This document shows positions 16,201-23,709 of a stretch of 26,205 nt of DNA, one piece after another. The first letter of the stretch is position 1. Every line of letters begins with the position of its first letter. The DNA comes from Mariprofundaceae bacterium (GTDB lineage Bacteria; Pseudomonadota; Zetaproteobacteria; Mariprofundales; Mariprofundaceae): positions 1-26,205 of the forward strand of contig JALUXN010000313.1 in assembly GCA_027018975.1 (NCBI GenBank), written 5' to 3'. Under the pieces are notes generated by a model that was given only the letters and a program-made list of their open reading frames with translations, was not told the DNA's origin and did no database searches. Position numbers and translations under genes: made by a program.

Positions 16201-18354
16201 AAAGCGACCAAGTTGGATCCCACTCTCTCAGAAGCGTGGATCTATCTGGCGAAAGCCAGCATCGCAAAACATGATTACACATCGGCGAAGAAAGCTCTCG
16301 AATCTGCCATTCGAGCCGACAACAGATCGTATGAAGCACATATGGCCATGGGAGAGGTCTGCCTGCATGAAGCTGATGCGACGTGTGCGGTCACAGCCTT
16401 CACCCATGCCAACAGCATCAATCAGGGATATGACCCCATGCTCGGCCTTGGTCGCAGCTTGCTGCTGGCCAAGAAATACTCGCAAGCGTCGCAAGTTGCC
16501 GACAGGCTTGACCAGAATCACCCTGCCGACCTGAAGGTGCTAACGCTCAAAGCCGATATTGCCCTGGCCATGGGGCAATTCAGCAATGGCATCAACATCC
16601 TCAAACAGGCGCTAAAAATCAATCCGACCAATTCGGATACCCATATGCATCTGGCCAAGGCCTATTTTGACAACCATCTGTATGATCTGGCCGCTGCATC
16701 GGCCAAGCAGGCGGCGACACTGAGTCCCGCCAACACCGAACCGCTGCTGCTGCTCAGTTCGATCTTGTTGGCGCAGCAGATGTTTGACCCTGCAATTGAG
16801 ATGATGAATAAGGTTGTCGCGCTGGATCCTACCAATCCAGATTACAAGCAGCGGATAGATGCCATCTACCTGATGAAAAAGAGCGCACAGGAAAATCGCG
16901 GCGCGGCCATGCTTGCGCTGTCCAAGCCCGAATTTCACCACATCTTTTCAGCCGCCTATAAGCGCTATATTGATCATCCTGTCGCTACAGTCACCCTGCG
17001 AAACGACTCGGCCATGGATGTTCAGAATGTCAAATTAAACTTCTATATCAAAGGGTTGATGGACTTTCCGACATCGAAAAATATTCCCAAAATCAAGGCC
17101 AAAAGCAGCGTCAGCGTTCCCCTGCTGGCCACATTCAACAACAGCATGCTCAGTATCGATGAAGACATGGGTGTGCAGACTGAAGTGAGTGCTGAGTACT
17201 ACTTCGGAGGCCAGCCCCAGGTTGCCAAACGACAACAAACCGTCACCATCTACGGGAAGAATGCCATGGTATGGCATGCGCTGGAGATGGTCGGAGCGTT
17301 TGTCACGCCGAAAGATCAGTTGCTTAACGATTTTACCCGCCAGACAGTCAACACCTATCGACATAACAAAAATGTCTTGAATGACAAATTGGGCAAAGCC
17401 ATGGTGATCTTTGAGACACTGCACGCCATGGGCATGAAGTATTTGGAGGATCCGAACAACCCCTACTCAAAACTCGGTGATCAACAGGTCGACAGCGTAC
17501 AGTTTCCGAGGGAGACACTGAAGGTGCTGAGTGGTGACTGTGATGATCTGTCTATCCTGTTATCGGCCGCATTGGAAAACATCGGCATACGCACCGCAAT
17601 CCTTGATGTGCCCGGGCACCTGCTGCTGATGTTCAACACCGGTGTGAGTGCATCTCAAAAATTCCGCATTAGCTCCAACGACAAGCTGCTGGCGATTGTC
17701 GATAACCAGGTATGGGTTCCGCTGGAGGCCACGCTGATCGCCTCAACATTTTCCGAAGCGTGGTCGGAAGGCGCCAGAAAATATCACCTCTACCGGAAAA
17801 AAGGGGCGTTGAAGGTGATGCAGCTGTCACATGCGTGGAAGCAGTATCACCCTGTTACACTGCCGCCGGCGCCATTTCACATCACGCTGCCATCGCCGGA
17901 GAAGGTGAAGCCGTTGATTCAGCGTGAGTGGGAGCTACTAACCGTGCAAGCTGTGGATCGATTGCTGCAGCCTTACAAATACATGTTGGCATCCAATCCC
18001 AACGACGTTGAAACCAGAATGCAAATCGCCATTATCCTTGCGCGCAACGGTCTGCTGGCACGCGCCTCGAAGGAGCTGAATGCCATCCTCAATGTGGACA
18101 AGCATGATACCTCTGCGATCAACAATATGGGGAACATTGAATTTCTCCGGCAACACTACGCGGAAGCGATCTCATGGTATCAGCGCGCCTTCAAGCTGGC
18201 ACCTGATAATGCCCACATCGCCATGAATATCTCCATGGCTTACTACAAGCAAGGGGATCTTCACAAAGCATCTGATTTCTTCAAACAGGCTAAGCGGATT
18301 GATGCCAAGGTGAGCGTGCAATACAAAGCATTTGCGATGCTACTGCGTGAATAA
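13252..18354 (+). CDS. Giant exported NHL / Fn3-like / TPR / transglutaminase-like protein
   Basis: A 1,700-residue protein of unknown function. The start ATG 13252 is chosen because it opens a signal peptide (hydrophobic 4-15, predicted cleavage after A20 in HATA-EPY). Order of parts: NHL-type beta-propeller repeats (about 40-540, e.g. QGEFQKPAGVAL, IYVADTGNARVQVFSRNG); a Gly/Ser/Leu-rich linker (about 565-600); an Fn3-like beta domain (about 636-725); about 13 TPR-like helical repeats (about 727-1210); a beta-rich segment (about 1230-1340); a transglutaminase-like cysteine domain with C1430 in SGDCDDLS, H1456 in VPGHLL and an acidic E1492 in WVPLEAT; and terminal TPRs (about 1580-1700). It should act in the periplasm or outside the cell. 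GC and codon use are visibly lower than in the flanks. It is followed 14 bases later by a small exported protein and then a CHASE2 cyclase. Domain calls are by eye. Confidence 0.8.
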   Translation: MPQLFIVLSMLLAWSVHATAEPYLLQHASFGNKGDMPFKQASGLDYSEQGQKLYVTSSDHLYILDAETLSIERDLPLTGKNKIFDAAKASDVAHLSDHRVAIANSSDKTIAILDATLKLQTLLGQGEDKESRLSSPSYLSYSDQKRIYTTDENNHRISVFSTAGLFLYTFGDYDQDKKRALNKPFAIDTDAYENSYVLDRPKEGNRLSIYNPSGELQQQIGAKQLSKLFHTKRSVITAIASRPDGTLFLADANSGKIILFNPENMHPIETFGTVGKGRGQFKKVSHMRYNRKKNQLAVIDNRNHALELIQFSKPARPVEPHADIISFRETSVLKTECPISYLYDSRRELCIDTDNKRVLIRTYQHKKAIALKAPFKAPVRAAFDHNMLLILDKESVFVFSHDGQYQFTIGRKGRSQGEFQKPAGVALAKRIYVADTGNARVQVFSRNGVFLQTIGDGKDEKSALQEPVAITTDQQGDIYVADNGRHSIVVYSPQGKLRNEIKEAEDNPRFFEQVFDLSVDANNHLYALVQTPTNQRAVRVYKNDRPLFRFSPSYRQATTGMDKSWTTDAPHDSQGGLGDLAASLLSPLNKLGSSLSSLGSMFTSQSWIFNRIPNKESTIAMVDLKQGVRHTFYVSDIPQAPQIPRVGGDAEQLKLRWQAPARTFQGSYRLYGIDNHDQLQIVYEGKQQQISIARRATIGTRYRIALISHDGKHGYLSPIFTDYFQTGLSYYKTGKYQHALELFEQAAQEYPQHAANLEYLGKTLSMLGRTEDAMQAFEKLRHLKGHAAHGYHLQIQLHLQAHNWLAAKKVVDQSIQAHAADDVTYGYCADALTGLDDLLGAIDCTEKAAQLAPEKLIWQFNLAKLYQSMQEHQQAVEIMSKAMRNIHGKHAQQWLAAGKTYHAIQADEMAIKALDQALKIKPDLTEALVLQARLYLDKGDLVSARQLITRIASIPHLEAVAALIQGRIALMEGREMPARLYLHKATKLDPTLSEAWIYLAKASIAKHDYTSAKKALESAIRADNRSYEAHMAMGEVCLHEADATCAVTAFTHANSINQGYDPMLGLGRSLLLAKKYSQASQVADRLDQNHPADLKVLTLKADIALAMGQFSNGINILKQALKINPTNSDTHMHLAKAYFDNHLYDLAAASAKQAATLSPANTEPLLLLSSILLAQQMFDPAIEMMNKVVALDPTNPDYKQRIDAIYLMKKSAQENRGAAMLALSKPEFHHIFSAAYKRYIDHPVATVTLRNDSAMDVQNVKLNFYIKGLMDFPTSKNIPKIKAKSSVSVPLLATFNNSMLSIDEDMGVQTEVSAEYYFGGQPQVAKRQQTVTIYGKNAMVWHALEMVGAFVTPKDQLLNDFTRQTVNTYRHNKNVLNDKLGKAMVIFETLHAMGMKYLEDPNNPYSKLGDQQVDSVQFPRETLKVLSGDCDDLSILLSAALENIGIRTAILDVPGHLLLMFNTGVSASQKFRISSNDKLLAIVDNQVWVPLEATLIASTFSEAWSEGARKYHLYRKKGALKVMQLSHAWKQYHPVTLPPAPFHITLPSPEKVKPLIQREWELLTVQAVDRLLQPYKYMLASNPNDVETRMQIAIILARNGLLARASKELNAILNVDKHDTSAINNMGNIEFLRQHYAEAISWYQRAFKLAPDNAHIAMNISMAYYKQGDLHKASDFFKQAKRIDAKVSVQYKAFAMLLRE

Positions 18355-18368
18355 CAGAGGAGAATCAG

Positions 18369-18890
18369 ATGTTCAGAGTTCGTGATATTATGACCGCTAT
18401 TGTAGTTATCAGTGTTTCGCTATCTCTTATGCAGTCAGCGTCGTGCGCAGAATCAGGTTTCTTTGGCAAACTATGGGATAAAATCCAGTCTGCTGCCCCC
18501 AAACCGAAGGCGGTCGATATTACCAAGACCGCGGTGATGGGGGTGCGCGGTGCGGAAACCACTGAAACCGCAATCCGCCCTTACTGGGATCATGACCTCT
18601 CCGAAGACAGGCGCTTTCAGGAGGAGCTCAAGACATTCAAGCAGGCCAGCAAGGAGTGTCAGCATGGTAAGGCACGCAAGGGTGCGGATGAGTTGACTGT
18701 ACTGGCAGACAACTCACCATACGCCATCATCCAAGCCAACTCCCTGCTGGCTCTGGCGGCTTGTTATCATCAACTGAAGAAACAGCATCTGGCAAACAAG
18801 CGACTGCGCCTGTTTATCAAAAAGTTTCCCAATCATCCATCCGCCAAAGATGTGAAGCATTACCTCGGCAGCCATCATCACCACAAATAG
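18369..18890 (+). CDS. Small exported helical protein, TPR-like C-terminus, His-rich tail
   Basis: A 173-residue protein of unknown function. It has a signal peptide (hydrophobic about 9-21, likely cleavage after A27 in SCA-ES; C26 does not sit in a proper lipobox). The mature part has a short motif TAVMGVRGAE (about 57-66), then mostly helix. The last 60 residues (ANSLLALAACYHQLKK..., LRLFIKKFPNHPSAKDV) look like the TPR-like repeats of BamD and YbgF/CpoB proteins. It ends in GSHHHHK, a possible metal-binding tail. The ribosome-binding site AGGAGA lies just upstream of ATG 18369, 14 bases after the giant NHL/TPR gene, so the two are surely co-transcribed. A periplasmic partner of that protein, or of the CHASE2 sensor that follows 9 bases later, is the best guess. 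Confidence 0.75.
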   Translation: MFRVRDIMTAIVVISVSLSLMQSASCAESGFFGKLWDKIQSAAPKPKAVDITKTAVMGVRGAETTETAIRPYWDHDLSEDRRFQEELKTFKQASKECQHGKARKGADELTVLADNSPYAIIQANSLLALAACYHQLKKQHLANKRLRLFIKKFPNHPSAKDVKHYLGSHHHHK

Positions 18891-18899
18891 CCATTTCAT

Positions 18900-21137
18900 A
18901 TGGTTCTGATCAAGCGACTAAGCCAATTCCGCCACTTGGAAAGTGTGCTTATCGCTTTGATGACTGTGGCAGCGTTTTCTCTTGTCTTCATCCGTCCGGG
19001 CATTATGGAGACATTTGAACGCACCCTCTATGACCAGTACATGCAGCTCAGAGGCAGTATTCCTACAGAGCAGAAAATAGTGATTGCCACCATTGATGAC
19101 AGGTCGTTGGCTGAAATCGGACGTTGGCCTTGGTCACGCGACAAAATGGCCACCATGATTGAGCATATCTTGGGGCACTATAAGGCCAAAGTGATCGGTT
19201 TTGATATCACATTTTCTGAGCCGCAGCGCAATCCGTTGAAAGAGAGTATCGATATTTTGATGCAGAAAGAGGGCGCCTCTCACAAGATGGCGACACATTT
19301 GCGCGCCTATCGTGCGTTGGGCGATGTCGATGCAAAATTAGAACAGGTGATGAAACAGTATCATGACCGCATTGTATCCGGCTACTTCTTCTATGCCGGC
19401 AACCCACCCAAGCTGGCCAAGCAGCGACTACCGGCACAGCAATCCATGCTATTACCATTTGCACTGGCCTCCGCCCGCAAAGATGCCATGGCATGGTTGC
19501 CGCACATGGAAGGACTTGAAACCAACATCCCACGTTTCACGCGTGCAACCGACGCCAGTGGTTTTTTCAATTTTTTCCCTGACCCAGACGGGATCGTCAG
19601 AAGAACACCGCTTATTGCGGCAATGAATCAGCGCATCTATCCCAGCATGGCGCTGCAGACGATGCGCAAGGCGGCTGGTAATCCACCCGTATCTGTGCAG
19701 ATAGATCGCACTGGCGTGCACGCCATCCAGATCGGGACGCAGATTGTGCATACCGATCCGCATGGGCTGATGTTGATCAATCACTATGGCAAAGCGGGAA
19801 CATTTCAACACATATCCGCAGTGGATATCCTCCACAATCGCGCAGACCCTGAGGCTCTTCGTGATGCCATTGTATTGATTGGCGTGACGGCCATCGGGAT
19901 TTACGATATCAGACCCAGCCCGTTTGATGCCTACTTTCCGGGGATCGAGGGGCATGCAGCAACCATTGCCAATCTCCTCAACCATGAAGAGATCTACCGC
20001 CCCGCCTTGATGGACGTACTGGAGAGTTTCGGGCTGCTTACGCTGGCGCTGGTTGCGGCATTCACCGTGCGCAAACGCCCGCCATTGGTTCAGGGCATGA
20101 CTATCGCAGCATTTCCTCTGCTGCTGATTATCAGTGCCTTTCTGCTATTTGTTTACGAACATATCTGGTTTAAGGTGGCCTACCTGCTGGTCGCGTGCCT
20201 CATCACGACTATTCCGGTCTCATTGACAGAATATATACTCGAATCGCGCAGACGATCGTTTATACACAACGCCTTCGAACACTACCTCTCCCCCGGCGTC
20301 ATTCGTGAGCTCATTGATAAGCCGGACATGCTGAAACTGGGCGGGGAAGAGCGCCATATGACAGCTATGTTCTCCGATATCGCCAACTTTTCATCTTTTT
20401 CGGAGAAAATGAACCCCAAAGAGCTGGTGCAATTTCTTAACATGTACCTCACTGCCATGAGCGACATCATCCTCAAACATGGTGGCACGATCGACAAGTA
20501 TGAAGGCGATGCGGTGATTGCGTTTTTTGGCGCCCCGGTAGTAATGGAAGATCATGCCAAACGCGCTGTACTTGCCGCGCTTGAACAGCAGGAGCAGCTC
20601 GCCAAACTGCGGAAAGTGTGGCGCGGAAAGGGGTTGCCCGCTATTCATATTCGCCTCGGCCTCAATAGTGGGCCGATGATTGTCGGCAACATGGGCACCT
20701 CGACGCGGATGGATTACACCATGATGGGCGACCACGTTAACTTGGCCGCTCGTCTGGAAAGCATCGGCAAATTCTATCAATTGCCCATACTGATTTCGCA
20801 TCACACATATGCATTGATCCATGCAGAGATTATGTGTCGGTTTGTTGATCGTGTGCGCGTGGTTGGGCGCGATCATCCTGTCGATATCTACCAACCATTG
20901 GCTCCGCTTCGTGACATTGCAAATGATGCCATAGAGGCAGATAGCAGCTATCAACAGGCTTGGCAGACGGCCATGGTTGCACGCGATTTTCACGCCGCAT
21001 GGCATGCCATCGCAACATTGAAGGCGCGCTATCCGGATGATCCGCTCTACAGTGTGATGAGCAAGCGTATTGAGCAGCTGCGTGACAACCCGCCAGCGGC
21101 CAGCTGGGACGGCGTATTCAACCTGCGCAGAAAATAA
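18900..21137 (+). CDS. CHASE2-domain class III adenylate cyclase
   Basis: A 745-residue membrane cyclase expected to make cAMP in response to an extracytoplasmic signal. It has a first transmembrane segment (about 14-31), a periplasmic CHASE2 sensor (about 35-350, e.g. IVIATIDDRSLAEIGRWPWSR and KVIGFDITFSEP), three transmembrane segments (about 372-450), and a C-terminal class III cyclase domain (about 485-660). Catalytic residues all appear intact: metal-binding D493 (FSDIANFS) and D537 (YEGDAVIAFFG), adenine-selecting K533 and D605 (MDYTMMGD), and transition-state N614 and R618. The K/D pair favours ATP over GTP. ATG 18900 has no clear ribosome-binding site, so translation may depend on the upstream gene nine bases away. 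It ends the low-GC three-gene block. Confidence 0.93.
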   Translation: MVLIKRLSQFRHLESVLIALMTVAAFSLVFIRPGIMETFERTLYDQYMQLRGSIPTEQKIVIATIDDRSLAEIGRWPWSRDKMATMIEHILGHYKAKVIGFDITFSEPQRNPLKESIDILMQKEGASHKMATHLRAYRALGDVDAKLEQVMKQYHDRIVSGYFFYAGNPPKLAKQRLPAQQSMLLPFALASARKDAMAWLPHMEGLETNIPRFTRATDASGFFNFFPDPDGIVRRTPLIAAMNQRIYPSMALQTMRKAAGNPPVSVQIDRTGVHAIQIGTQIVHTDPHGLMLINHYGKAGTFQHISAVDILHNRADPEALRDAIVLIGVTAIGIYDIRPSPFDAYFPGIEGHAATIANLLNHEEIYRPALMDVLESFGLLTLALVAAFTVRKRPPLVQGMTIAAFPLLLIISAFLLFVYEHIWFKVAYLLVACLITTIPVSLTEYILESRRRSFIHNAFEHYLSPGVIRELIDKPDMLKLGGEERHMTAMFSDIANFSSFSEKMNPKELVQFLNMYLTAMSDIILKHGGTIDKYEGDAVIAFFGAPVVMEDHAKRAVLAALEQQEQLAKLRKVWRGKGLPAIHIRLGLNSGPMIVGNMGTSTRMDYTMMGDHVNLAARLESIGKFYQLPILISHHTYALIHAEIMCRFVDRVRVVGRDHPVDIYQPLAPLRDIANDAIEADSSYQQAWQTAMVARDFHAAWHAIATLKARYPDDPLYSVMSKRIEQLRDNPPAASWDGVFNLRRK

Positions 21138-21219
21138 ACGCACCCACGCGGAGATTGTTGACAGGCGTGCGGCGCCGCTGAAGATGCTGGCTTACGCATT
21201 CGCGATCGAGGAGCCTCCA
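21138..21219 (+). promoter_or_regulatory. Intergenic region with perfect -35 hexamer before ferredoxin gene
   Basis: An 82-base gap after the cyclase. TTGACA at 21158-21163 matches the sigma-70 -35 consensus exactly, but the sequence 16-18 bases downstream (around AAGATG) is a poor -10 box. GAGGAG at 21208-21213 is a ribosome-binding site that supports the TTG start at 21220. No terminator hairpin was found after the cyclase. Confidence 0.35.
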
Positions 21220-21585
21220 TTGTCCCATAGCAACGAACCATCTGCAGTCACCAAACCCACCATGATGGATTACCGCCGTCATATGATTGTCTGTGTCGGG
21301 CCGCGCTGTACCGATGGTGGCGGGCAGGCGCTGTACGATTCGCTGGGTGAAAAATTCAAAGCTGCCGGCCTGAATAAGGGTGATCTGCGTGTCAAACGGA
21401 GCCGCGCCACCTGTTTCGGCACCTGCAAGGGCGGGCCGCTGCTGGCCATTCAGCCCGATGGCATCTGGTACTACAACGTCACCGACGCCAATCTGGATCG
21501 CATCATCACCGAACACCTGATCGGCGGCGAGCCGGTCGAGGCGCTGATCTACCATCGGGGGCCGGGTAGTATCGATTGTGGTTGA
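21220..21585 (+). CDS. Thioredoxin-like [2Fe-2S] ferredoxin
   Basis: A small electron carrier of the thioredoxin-fold [2Fe-2S] type (121 residues from the TTG start). The four candidate cluster cysteines are C25 and C30 in VCVGPRC and C65 and C69 in ATCFGTC. The C-terminal half (GGPLLAIQPDGIWYYNVT, then EHLIGGEPV) is typical of this family. Start choice: TTG 21220 has GAGGAG six bases upstream. ATG 21184 would add 12 residues, and ATG 21262 would give 107 residues starting just before the fold. The stop overlaps the GTG of bluB by eight bases, so the two are translated together. A role in supplying electrons to the BluB flavin is an attractive inference but is not shown by the sequence. Confidence 0.87.
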   Translation: MSHSNEPSAVTKPTMMDYRRHMIVCVGPRCTDGGGQALYDSLGEKFKAAGLNKGDLRVKRSRATCFGTCKGGPLLAIQPDGIWYYNVTDANLDRIITEHLIGGEPVEALIYHRGPGSIDCG

Positions 21586-22246
21586 GCCAACTGTGCCCGA
21601 CCACTTCAACGAGGCGGAGCGCGAGGCGATCTATCGGGTGATCCGCGCCCGCCGCGACATGCGTCACTTTGCCGGTGGTGTGGTGGCGCCCGAGGTGTTG
21701 CAGCGCATTTTGGAAGCGGCACACAGTGCGCCATCGGTCGGCATGATGCAGCCGTGGCGTTTTGTGCGCATTACGGAATCGGCACTGCGCGAACAGCTGG
21801 CAGCCCTAGTGGCGGCAGAGAAAGAGCGCACTGCCGATGCGATGGATGCGCGCCGCGCCGAGTTCATGCGCCTGAAGGTGGAGGGGATTCGCGACTGCGC
21901 CGAGCTGATTGCCGTTGTGCTGGCAGCCGATGACGGCACCATCTTCGGCCGCCGCACCATGCCGGAGGAGATGGCGCTCTGCTCGGTCTCCTGCGCCATC
22001 GAGAATATGTGGCTGGCCGCCCGCGCCGAAAATCTCGGCATGGGCTGGGTCTCCTTCTTCGCGCCGGAGGATGTCGCCGCGCTGCTCCACTGCCCCGCCG
22101 GCGCCAAACCGATCGCCCTGCTCTGTCTAGGACCGGTCACCCGGTTCTACGATCAGCCGATGCTGCAGACCGAAGGGTGGCGCACCCCGGCGGCAATCGA
22201 TACCGTGATGAGCGAAAACAGCTATCCAGCGGAGGGCGACAACTAG
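21578..22246 (+). CDS. bluB: 5,6-dimethylbenzimidazole synthase BluB
   Basis: BluB is a nitroreductase-fold flavoenzyme that breaks down FMNH2 with oxygen to form 5,6-dimethylbenzimidazole, the lower ligand of vitamin B12. The 222-residue product shows the BluB-specific set rather than a generic nitroreductase: RRDMRHF (26-31, D27 likely matching the catalytic Asp of the family), APSVGMMQPW (51-60), LKVEGIRD, FGRRTMPE and WLAARAENLGMGWVSFF. The GTG start at 21578 overlaps the ferredoxin stop. The stop TAG at 22244-22246 is followed immediately by the TTG of jetA. RibD, making the flavin precursor, is encoded 11 kb upstream. No other cobalamin genes are in the window. Confidence 0.9.
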   Translation: MVEPTVPDHFNEAEREAIYRVIRARRDMRHFAGGVVAPEVLQRILEAAHSAPSVGMMQPWRFVRITESALREQLAALVAAEKERTADAMDARRAEFMRLKVEGIRDCAELIAVVLAADDGTIFGRRTMPEEMALCSVSCAIENMWLAARAENLGMGWVSFFAPEDVAALLHCPAGAKPIALLCLGPVTRFYDQPMLQTEGWRTPAAIDTVMSENSYPAEGDN

Positions 22247-23707
22247 TTGGAGGCGGAACCACACACCCTCATGAGCTATGAGGCGCTGGAGAATCTGCGC
22301 CGCAACCACCCCGCCTGGCGGCTGTTGCGTGCCGATTCTGCGCCGCTGGTGGTCTCCTTTTTGCAGCGGATTTTCATTGCCGCCAACCGCCGCGAAATGG
22401 CGCAGGCCGATCTGGTCGAGGCGCTGGAGGATGAGCTCTACGCCCTGCGCGAGCGGCTCGGTGAGGAGAGCTACCCCGGCACGGCGCAGGATTATCTGAA
22501 TCACTGGGCGGACAATGAACGCGGCTGGCTGCGCAAATTCTATCCGCACCACTCCGATGAGCCCCATTTTGATCTGACACCGGCCACCGAAAAGGGCATT
22601 CGCTGGCTCGCCTCGCTTGTCGAGCGCAGCTTTGTCGGCACCGAATCGCGCCTGCTGACGCTCTTTGACCTGCTGCATCAGATTGCCGAGGGGAGCGAGA
22701 CCGACCCCAAGCTGCGCATCGCCGAGCTGCGCCGCAAACGGCGGGCGATCGACAAGGAGATCAAGCAGATTCAGGCGGGCGATATTCCGCTGCTTGATGA
22801 GACGGCGCTCAAAGATCGCTTTCAGCAGTTTGTCATGATGGCCGGTGAGCTGCTCAGCGATTTTCGCGAGGTGGAGCAGAATTTCCGCCTGCTCGACCGC
22901 CACGTGCGTGAGCGGATCGCTCTCTGGGAAGGAGGCAAGGGGGAGCTGCTGGCCGATATTCTCAGCGAGTGCGATGAGATCACCGACTCCGATCAGGGCA
23001 AGAGCTTCCGCGCCTTCTGGGATTTTCTCATGTCTAGCCAGCGGCAGGAGGAGCTCACCGCGCTGCTCGATAAGGTGATGGCGTTGCCGCCGGTGGCCGA
23101 GAGCCGGCCGGATCAACGCCTGCGCCGCATCCACTACGACTGGCTGGCTGCCGGCGAACACACCCAGCGCATGGTCGCGCAGCTCTCCAGCCAGCTGCGC
23201 CGTTTTCTCGATGATAAGGCGTGGCTGGAGAATCGGCGCATTATGGAGATTTTGCGCAGCATCAAGGCCGGCGCGCGCGACTGCATGAGCGAGCCGCCGA
23301 CGGGTGATTTTATGAGCATCGATGCGATCGGGCTCGAGTTTGTCCTGCCGATGGAGCGGCCGCTCTACCAGCCGCCACTGCAAGCGGCGATTGCCGAGAT
23401 TACACTGGAGATGGGGGAAGAGAGTGACGAGAGTGATGCGCTCTTCTCGCAGATTGTGGTCGATAAAGGGCGGCTGAAACGGGCGCTGGCCAAGGCACTG
23501 CAGCAGCAAGAGCAGATCACACTGCGTGAACTGCTGGAGATTGAGCCGCTGCAGCATGGTTTGGCCGAGCTGTTGGCCTGGCTGGAGCTGGCCGGTGAGC
23601 AGCCGCGCTGCGTGGTTGATGAGAGGCGCGTCGAATCGATCTACTGGCCGCTCGGTGACAACCTCTACCGGCGCGCCGAACTGCCCTATCTGCTGTTTGT
23701 GAGGTAA
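22247..23707 (+). CDS. jetA: Wadjet system kleisin-like protein JetA (DUF3375)
   Basis: JetA is the kleisin-like (MukF-like) subunit of the Wadjet complex, which recognises and helps cleave small circular plasmids. The 486-residue product is soluble and largely helical. Recognisable features include LENLRRNHPAWRLLRADSAPL at the N-terminus, RIFIAANRREM, the mid-region helical segment KLRIAELRRKRRAIDKEI, FRAFWDFLMSSQRQEEL, and the C-terminal YWPLGDNLYRRAELPYLLFVR region. These fit the DUF3375 family of type I Wadjet. The frame opens with TTG at 22247, directly after the bluB stop, with GGAGGG (22231-22236) ten bases upstream. ATG 22271 is the alternative but its nearest purine-rich site is 17 bases away. 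jetB begins two bases after the stop. Confidence 0.88.
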   Translation: MEAEPHTLMSYEALENLRRNHPAWRLLRADSAPLVVSFLQRIFIAANRREMAQADLVEALEDELYALRERLGEESYPGTAQDYLNHWADNERGWLRKFYPHHSDEPHFDLTPATEKGIRWLASLVERSFVGTESRLLTLFDLLHQIAEGSETDPKLRIAELRRKRRAIDKEIKQIQAGDIPLLDETALKDRFQQFVMMAGELLSDFREVEQNFRLLDRHVRERIALWEGGKGELLADILSECDEITDSDQGKSFRAFWDFLMSSQRQEELTALLDKVMALPPVAESRPDQRLRRIHYDWLAAGEHTQRMVAQLSSQLRRFLDDKAWLENRRIMEILRSIKAGARDCMSEPPTGDFMSIDAIGLEFVLPMERPLYQPPLQAAIAEITLEMGEESDESDALFSQIVVDKGRLKRALAKALQQQEQITLRELLEIEPLQHGLAELLAWLELAGEQPRCVVDERRVESIYWPLGDNLYRRAELPYLLFVR

Positions 23708-23709
23708 CT

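Noticed and set aside
20340..20880. Guanylate cyclase assignment for the CHASE2 protein
   Set aside because: The substrate-selecting residues are Lys533 and Asp605, the adenine-type pair, rather than the Glu/Cys-type pair of guanylate cyclases.
21578..22246. Generic nitroreductase
   Set aside because: The APSVGMMQPW, LKVEGIRD, FGRRTMPE and WLAARAENLGMGWVS set is specific to BluB.
22127..23557. 476-codon open frame on the minus strand opposite jetA
   Set aside because: Antisense shadow of jetA and the end of bluB; composition is Leu/Gln/Arg-rich without motifs, and jetA fits the Wadjet family and operon spacing.
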